From positions 1-10,029 of the forward strand of contig JALSQJ010000153.1 in assembly GCA_026985495.1 (NCBI GenBank): a stretch of 10,029 nt of DNA, read 5' to 3'. The notes beneath the pieces were generated by a model that did no database searches, was not told the DNA's origin, and saw nothing but the letters and a program-made list of their open reading frames with translations. Shown piece by piece: positions 5,446-10,029 of this stretch. The DNA comes from Campylobacteraceae bacterium (GTDB lineage Bacteria; Campylobacterota; Campylobacteria; Campylobacterales; Sulfurovaceae). Within the stretch, counting starts at the first letter, position 1. Every line of letters begins with the position of its first letter. The position numbers and the translations under genes were made by a program.

Positions 5446-6528
5446 ATGAAAAATATATTTAAAATATCAATAATCACAAGCACAATACTATCTTTAAATG
5501 CAGAGATATTAACCTTAAACAAGCAACAGATTGAAGACTGGAAAATAAGTAGCAAAAGAGTGATAACAAGTAAAACTATTCCTCTTGGCTCATTTATGGC
5601 AGAGGTAGTTACCCCTCCTCAACTTTTACATAGTGTGACACTACCCTTTGCTTCTCAATTAAAAGTACTAAAAGTGGCACAGTATGACTATATCAAAAAA
5701 GGAGAAACATTAGCCATTGTTACAGGAAGTGAATGGATAAAAATCCAACAGAAGTTTATCGAAGATGCTATTGAGTTAAAACACCATAAAAATATAGCTG
5801 AGAGAAAAAATAGACTCTGTCAAGAAGAGATAATTCCTAGAAAAGAGTGTATCGGTGCAGATGCAGAATACAAGGCTGACAAAATTAGATTTGCCTCTGC
5901 AAAAGAACTATTACGTGGATATGGTGCAAGTAATAGACGGATTAACGAGCTAATTAATAAGTTTAAAATAGAGCAATCTATTCCAATAAAATCTCATATA
6001 TCTGGTAAAATCTTGAAGCTAAATGTAAAGGTAGGAGAGACCATAGAACCAACAAAAGCTTTTTTTATTATCCAAGAAAATGGGGCTTTGTGGCTCGAAG
6101 TAGATATACCACTAAAAATAGCTAGAAGATTAAAAGATAAGCAAAAAGTCACTATAAATTTTGGAGAGAAGAAGTTTAAAAGCAGAGTAATACTTCACTC
6201 TCCACAAATTAATATCCAAAATCAGACTCAAAAAATACGCTTTTCTTTACTAAAGACTCTACCTTTCTTAACAGGTCAAAAAGAGATAGCAACAATATCT
6301 ATATCCAAAAAGAGTCTTAAAGTACCAAAAAAAGCTGTAATATCTTTAGATAATCTAGACTCTGTTTTCATTAAAAAGGATAAAGGGTATACCCCAACCT
6401 CTATTAAAATATTAGGTGAAAATAGAGAGTTCTATTTTGTTGAAGTAAAAGATAGCTTAAATGCTCCTATTGTTGTAGAATCTGTAGCAATTTTAAAAAG
6501 TATGATGAAAGGAGAAGATGGTGAATAG
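5446..6528 (+). CDS. Periplasmic adaptor of heavy-metal RND pump (CusB/CzcB type)
   Basis: A 360-residue membrane fusion protein linking the RND pump to the outer-membrane channel. It has a signal peptide (1-19, ending LNA), no lipobox, and an N-terminal barrel strand region. The first lipoyl half is at 65-98 (LPFASQLKVLKVAQYDYIKKG), followed by a helical hairpin (98-172) and the second lipoyl half at 178-210 (PIKSHISGKILKLNVKVGETI). The beta-barrel domain (214-285, starting ALWLEVDIPL) and a membrane-proximal domain (292-350) follow. Two cysteines, Cys125 and Cys135 (LCQEEIIPRKEC), sit at the hairpin, an uncommon feature. The N-terminal methionine cluster that binds Cu/Ag in E. coli CusB is not evident. 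The gene overlaps the pump gene by 11 bases, indicating coupled translation. Confidence 0.8.
   Translation: MKNIFKISIITSTILSLNAEILTLNKQQIEDWKISSKRVITSKTIPLGSFMAEVVTPPQLLHSVTLPFASQLKVLKVAQYDYIKKGETLAIVTGSEWIKIQQKFIEDAIELKHHKNIAERKNRLCQEEIIPRKECIGADAEYKADKIRFASAKELLRGYGASNRRINELINKFKIEQSIPIKSHISGKILKLNVKVGETIEPTKAFFIIQENGALWLEVDIPLKIARRLKDKQKVTINFGEKKFKSRVILHSPQINIQNQTQKIRFSLLKTLPFLTGQKEIATISISKKSLKVPKKAVISLDNLDSVFIKKDKGYTPTSIKILGENREFYFVEVKDSLNAPIVVESVAILKSMMKGEDGE
6508..6523 (+). promoter_or_regulatory. Ribosome binding site with two possible pump starts
   Basis: AAAGGAG (6508-6514) lies inside the adaptor gene. It is 3 bases from ATG 6518 and 6 bases from the next codon, GTG 6521. The GTG spacing is better, the ATG is the stronger codon; the proteins differ by one residue. 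Confidence 0.5.
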
Positions 6529-9500
6529 TATTATACATTCAGCCTTATCTCAACGTCTATTTGTCATTTTATTAGCACTAACTATTTTAGGATTTGGAAT
6601 CAAATCATACCAAGAGTTACCTGTTGATGCTTTTCCTGATATATCTCCTGTTCAAGTCAAAATTATTATGAAATCTAAAGGTATGACACCATCAGAGATA
6701 GAGTCTCAAATTGTTATTCCTATTGAATTGAGTATGTCGGGGATACCCCACAAAAGTATGATGCGTTCAGTTTCTAAATATGGACTATGTGATATTACTA
6801 TTGATTTTGATAATGATACAGATATATATTGGGCAAGACAACAAGTAAATGAACGTATCAATGAGATAAAAGATGAACTACCCTCAAATTTAGAGGGTGG
6901 ATTAGCACCAATATCAACTCCACTTAGTGATATATTGATGTTTACTATAGAATCTAAAAAATTAACACTAACAGAGAAGAGAACGATACTTGATTGGATT
7001 ATATCTCCTAAAATTCGTGCTATATCTGGTATCGCAGAAGTTAATGCCTTGGGTGGGAAAGTTAAAACCTATCAAATAGTTCCAAATCTAAAAATGATGC
7101 AGAGTTTGGGAATCAACTTAGAGGATATTTTATCAACGATTAAAGATAATAATCAAAATGGAGGAGCAGGACGAGTTACGCAAGGTGTAGAAAATATTCT
7201 AGTGCGTAGTATTGGAAAGTTAAATAATATAGAAGATATTCTCTCTTTGCCAATTAAAAAGAGAGGGAATAGAGTTATTTCTATTAAAGATATTGCAGAT
7301 GTAAAGTTAAGCTATATTACTCGTGCAGGATTTGTAACTAAGAATGGAGAGGGAGAGGCTGTTCAAGGTTTGGTTCTTGGTCTAAAAGGTGCAAATGTTG
7401 GTCAAGTATTGAATAAGGTAAAAAAAGAGTTAAAGAGTATAGAACCTATGCTTCCAAAAGGAACATCAATAGATATATTCTATGATAGAACAAAACTTGT
7501 AAATCTTGCTACAAATACAGTAAAAAAAGCTCTTATAGAGGCAATTATTCTTATATTTGTTATCTTACTTCTGATGTTAGGAAATTTAGCTTCTGCCTTT
7601 TCAGTAGCATTTATTTTACCTTTTGCCCTATTAATGAGCTTTATAGCTATGGACTATTTTGGACTAAGTGCAAACTTAATGAGTCTAGGTGGTTTAGCCA
7701 TTGCTATTGGTATGCTTGTTGACTCTGCTGTAGTTATGGTTGAGCATATTACATCAGAATTAGGAAATCAAAAACATAAGAAAGTGTCAAAACTTATTAT
7801 TGTAAAGAATTCAGCCATAGAGATGGCTCCTTCTATTGTAACGGGTGTATTTATTATCATTATTATATTTATGCCACTACTTACACTACAAGGATTAGAG
7901 GGTAAACTCTTTGCTCCTGTTGCACTTAGTATTGTTTTTGCTCTATTTAGTTCACTTATATTAGCTTTAACTCTTATTCCTGTATTAAGTTCTTTTATTT
8001 TATCCAAAAGACCAGACAAAGACTCTTTTTTAGTTCAAATACTTATCAAAGCCTATCGACCTATATTAAAAGGAGCTATTCGTTTCTCTAAAACGTTTAT
8101 TTTGGTTGTTTTAATAATTTTTGGATATTCACTCTATTTAGCATCAAAAACAGGAAGTACCTTTATGCCAACTATGGACGAGGGAAGTATTATTGTAGGT
8201 ATAGAGATGTTACCCTCTATCTCACTAGATGAGAGTCGTGAACTAAATCTAAAACTACAAAAGAAACTATTAGCTAATGTACCAGAGATAAAAGAGATTA
8301 TAGCACGAACAGGTAGTGATGAGCTAGGGCTTGACCCTATGAGCCTTAACGATACCGATACCTTCTTAGTCTTAAAACCCAAAAAAGAGTGGAGAGAACC
8401 ATCAAAAAAATTTATTGTAGATGAAATTCGTAAAGTACTTGATACAATGGTAGGGATAGAAGCTGGTTTTACACAACCCATCGAGATGAGAGTATCAGAG
8501 ATGCTCACAGGAGTTAGAGGAGATTTAGCGATTGATATTTTTGGAGAAGAACCTAAAGAGCTAGAGCGAATAGCTACAGAGATAAAAAATATATTGGAAA
8601 ATACAAAAGGAAGTTCAGATGTTTATAAAAAAGCAAATGAGGGTGTCAGCTACTTTCAATTAACCTTTAATCGTCAGAATATGACATATTATGGAGTTAG
8701 TCAAAAAGAGATAGACCACTTTCTAAGTAGCATGATTACAGGTTTAAAAGTAGGTATTATACAAGAGGGTATGAGACAGATTGACATTGTTATTAAAGGA
8801 GATAAAGAGTTCCAAAAATCTCTATCTAGCATTAAAAATCTATATTATCCCTTAAAAGATGGGACAAACATTAGACTTAATCGTCTTGTTAGATTTGAAC
8901 AAAAAAATGGACCCGTTCAGATAGAACATGAAAATGGATATAGAAAAACAATTGTACAAAGCAATGTAGAAGATAGAGATTTAGTAAGTTTCGTAGATGA
9001 GGTAAAATCAAAAATATCAAAAGAGATAAAACTACCTGCGGGATACTACTTAAATTATGGTGGAGAGTTTGAAAATCAACAGAGAGCATCTGCTAGATTA
9101 CAGCTTATTGTACCCATTTCACTATTTTTAGTATTTATGCTTCTATATATCTCTTTTAACTCTTTAATTCAAGCAATTATTGTTTTTTTAAATGTCCCTC
9201 TAGCACTTATTGGAGGTTTTGCTGGTCTATATTATAGTGGAGAGTATCTATCTGTTCCTGCATCCGTTGGATTTATTGCACTACTTGGAATTGCTATGCT
9301 TAATGGGGTTGTTATGATGAACCACTTTAATCACTTAAGAGATATAGGAACAGAGATAAAAGAGATAGTAGTAGAAGGAGCAGTAAAACGTCTGCGACCT
9401 GTTCTAATGACAGCACTTATCGCTTCATTTGGATTAATTCCTCTTATGTTTTCAACAGGACCTGGTTCAGAGATACAGAGACCATTGGCAATAGTCGTTA

Positions 9501-9595
9501 TTTGGGGATTAGTAAGTGCCACGATACTTACCCTTTTTATATTACCAATACTCTATAACATGGTCTATAGAAGAGAGGATAAGGAGATAATATAA
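6518..9595 (+). CDS. Heavy-metal RND efflux pump, CusA/CzcA family
   Basis: A full-length (1025-residue) proton-driven inner-membrane pump exporting metal ions from periplasm or cytoplasm through the adaptor and outer-membrane factor. TM1 is at about 13-30, followed by the family motif LPVDAFPDISPVQVKI (34-49). The first porter region runs to about 330, TM2-6 cover 335-490, the second porter region 545-860, and TM8-12 the C-terminal part. The TM4 motif reads AIGMLVDSAVVMVEH (396-410), with Asp402 and Glu409 as likely proton-relay residues. The first acidic residue of CzcA-type DFG motifs is Ala396, as in CusA. The porter motif EMLTGVRGDLAI (661-672) looks more like CzcA, and the position I align with CusA Met573 is Gly561, with Met564 nearby. 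Export of Cu/Ag versus Zn/Co/Cd/Ni is therefore open. It is the last gene of the operon, and no terminator hairpin is seen downstream. Confidence 0.88.
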   Translation: MVNSIIHSALSQRLFVILLALTILGFGIKSYQELPVDAFPDISPVQVKIIMKSKGMTPSEIESQIVIPIELSMSGIPHKSMMRSVSKYGLCDITIDFDNDTDIYWARQQVNERINEIKDELPSNLEGGLAPISTPLSDILMFTIESKKLTLTEKRTILDWIISPKIRAISGIAEVNALGGKVKTYQIVPNLKMMQSLGINLEDILSTIKDNNQNGGAGRVTQGVENILVRSIGKLNNIEDILSLPIKKRGNRVISIKDIADVKLSYITRAGFVTKNGEGEAVQGLVLGLKGANVGQVLNKVKKELKSIEPMLPKGTSIDIFYDRTKLVNLATNTVKKALIEAIILIFVILLLMLGNLASAFSVAFILPFALLMSFIAMDYFGLSANLMSLGGLAIAIGMLVDSAVVMVEHITSELGNQKHKKVSKLIIVKNSAIEMAPSIVTGVFIIIIIFMPLLTLQGLEGKLFAPVALSIVFALFSSLILALTLIPVLSSFILSKRPDKDSFLVQILIKAYRPILKGAIRFSKTFILVVLIIFGYSLYLASKTGSTFMPTMDEGSIIVGIEMLPSISLDESRELNLKLQKKLLANVPEIKEIIARTGSDELGLDPMSLNDTDTFLVLKPKKEWREPSKKFIVDEIRKVLDTMVGIEAGFTQPIEMRVSEMLTGVRGDLAIDIFGEEPKELERIATEIKNILENTKGSSDVYKKANEGVSYFQLTFNRQNMTYYGVSQKEIDHFLSSMITGLKVGIIQEGMRQIDIVIKGDKEFQKSLSSIKNLYYPLKDGTNIRLNRLVRFEQKNGPVQIEHENGYRKTIVQSNVEDRDLVSFVDEVKSKISKEIKLPAGYYLNYGGEFENQQRASARLQLIVPISLFLVFMLLYISFNSLIQAIIVFLNVPLALIGGFAGLYYSGEYLSVPASVGFIALLGIAMLNGVVMMNHFNHLRDIGTEIKEIVVEGAVKRLRPVLMTALIASFGLIPLMFSTGPGSEIQRPLAIVVIWGLVSATILTLFILPILYNMVYRREDKEII

Positions 9596-9646
9596 AAGTT
9601 TCAGGTACATATAACATTTTAATAACAATGCTTATCTTTATCATGA

Positions 9647-9873
9647 TTATTCAGTAGTAGTGTAGTACTCTTTTCTAAGTTGAGCCAAAAATTCCACACC
9701 TAAACCATCGGGTAATATCCAATCAAGGATAATTAAATTATATTCATATTTTTTAATAACTCTTTGGCTTTTTGTAGAGTAATGGCTATATAGGTAGTAA
9801 AAGTCGCTTCATTCAGAAGCTTTTCTAAACCAAAAATAATCTCTTGGTTGTCTTCTATTATTAGAATTTTCAT
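9647..9873 (-). pseudogene. Truncated, frameshifted response regulator receiver
   Basis: On the minus strand, ATG 9873-9871 opens a receiver domain, MKILIIEDNQEIIFGLEKLL, with the acidic pair Glu7/Asp8. The frame stops at 9735-9733. Adding one base in the A-run (T6 on the plus strand, 9749-9754) restores YEYNLIILDWILPDGLGVEF, with phosphoacceptor Asp51 and the usual LPDG loop, as far as a stop at 9649-9647. Even with the shift repaired only about 75 residues exist; the second half of the receiver (conserved Thr/Ser and Lys) and the whole DNA-binding domain are missing. The IL-D-W-x-LPDG style fits an OmpR-family regulator, which would normally have a histidine kinase beside it; none is in the window. 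It converges on the pump gene, whose stop is 51 bases away. No good ribosome binding site precedes the ATG; TATAAT (9884-9879) lies 5 bases upstream. Confidence 0.75.
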
Positions 9874-9903
9874 TCTATATTATAACTAAAAATATTTTTT
9901 ATA

Positions 9904-9930
9904 TTGATGTTAGCAAAGAAACCCTATAAT
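9904..9930 (+). promoter_or_regulatory. Promoter of gltX
   Basis: TATAAT (9925-9930) lies 26 bases before the gltX ATG, with TTGATG (9904-9909) as -35 candidate at a short 15-base spacing. The ribosome binding site AGGAG (9947-9951) is 5 bases from the start codon. It is divergent from the response-regulator remnant. Confidence 0.5.
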
Positions 9931-9956
9931 TGCACTACTATATTTTAGGAGAGTAG

Positions 9957-10029
9957 ATGCTTCGATTTGCCACTTCGCCAACTGGCGATATGCACATAAG
10001 TAACCTTAGAGTTGCTATTTTAAACTATT
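9957..10029 (+). CDS. gltX: Glutamyl-tRNA synthetase, 5' end only
   Basis: The first 24 codons, reading MLRFATSPTGDMHISNLR then VAILNY, are the N terminus of a class-I glutamyl-tRNA synthetase, which charges tRNA-Glu (and in bacteria lacking GlnRS, also tRNA-Gln) in the cytoplasm. The SPTG stretch and the following HIGH-type ATP-binding motif are visible. The motif reads HISN, with Ser where Gly is nearly universal, and the usual Pro after FA is Thr. The SPTGDMHI(G)NLR wording is characteristic of Campylobacterota GltX. The gene runs off the right edge, so whether it is complete cannot be judged. It has its own promoter and is unrelated to the metal operon. Confidence 0.85.
   Translation, partial: MLRFATSPTGDMHISNLRVAILNY

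Noticed and set aside
8134..8508. Minus-strand open frame of 124 codons inside the pump gene
   Set aside because: It has a Ser/Ile-rich composition typical of antisense frames and lies wholly within a well-conserved RND reading frame.

Overview
The window is AT-rich and its genes have short intergenic gaps. Codon use favours A/T-ending codons. The start of a glutamyl-tRNA synthetase at the right edge (MLRFATSPTGDMHISNLR...) and the style of the proteins suggest a member of the Campylobacterota (Sulfurimonas/Sulfurovum/Arcobacter-like). This placement is an inference from the sequence alone.

Left part (1-381): an intergenic region with two imperfect inverted repeats and, on the minus strand, a 23-codon signal-peptide-like start that runs into a stop (186-257), probably the remnant of a broken secreted-protein gene. 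Between this remnant and the next gene lies an 11-bp-period direct repeat (CTTCAT-N5-CTTCAT type).

Cluster A (382-3516, plus strand): an outer-membrane beta-barrel protein, a small phosphate-binding-protein-like periplasmic protein that follows it almost without a gap, and a nine-haem c-type cytochrome with a lipoprotein-like signal. The cytochrome has its own promoter carrying a perfect tandem copy of the same 11-bp operator. The barrel and cytochrome suggest envelope electron transfer or a related periplasmic/outer-membrane process, but the sequence does not name a substrate.

Cluster B (3580-9595, plus strand): a compact heavy-metal efflux operon. A small His/Cys-containing exported protein (CzcI-like in layout) comes first. 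It is followed by a PepSY-like periplasmic protein, a TolC/CusC-type outer-membrane factor, a CusB/CzcB-type adaptor and a full-length CusA/CzcA-type RND pump. The last four genes are nearly contiguous or overlapping. The pump's TM4 motif is CusA-like at one key position while its porter-domain motifs look more CzcA-like, so the metal (Cu/Ag versus Zn/Co/Cd/Ni) is not settled.

Right edge (9647-10029): a decayed response-regulator gene on the minus strand, with one frameshift and a truncation after the phosphoacceptor half of the receiver, converges on the pump operon. The 5' end of gltX follows on the plus strand. No tRNA, rRNA, CRISPR array, transposase or phage gene was seen.
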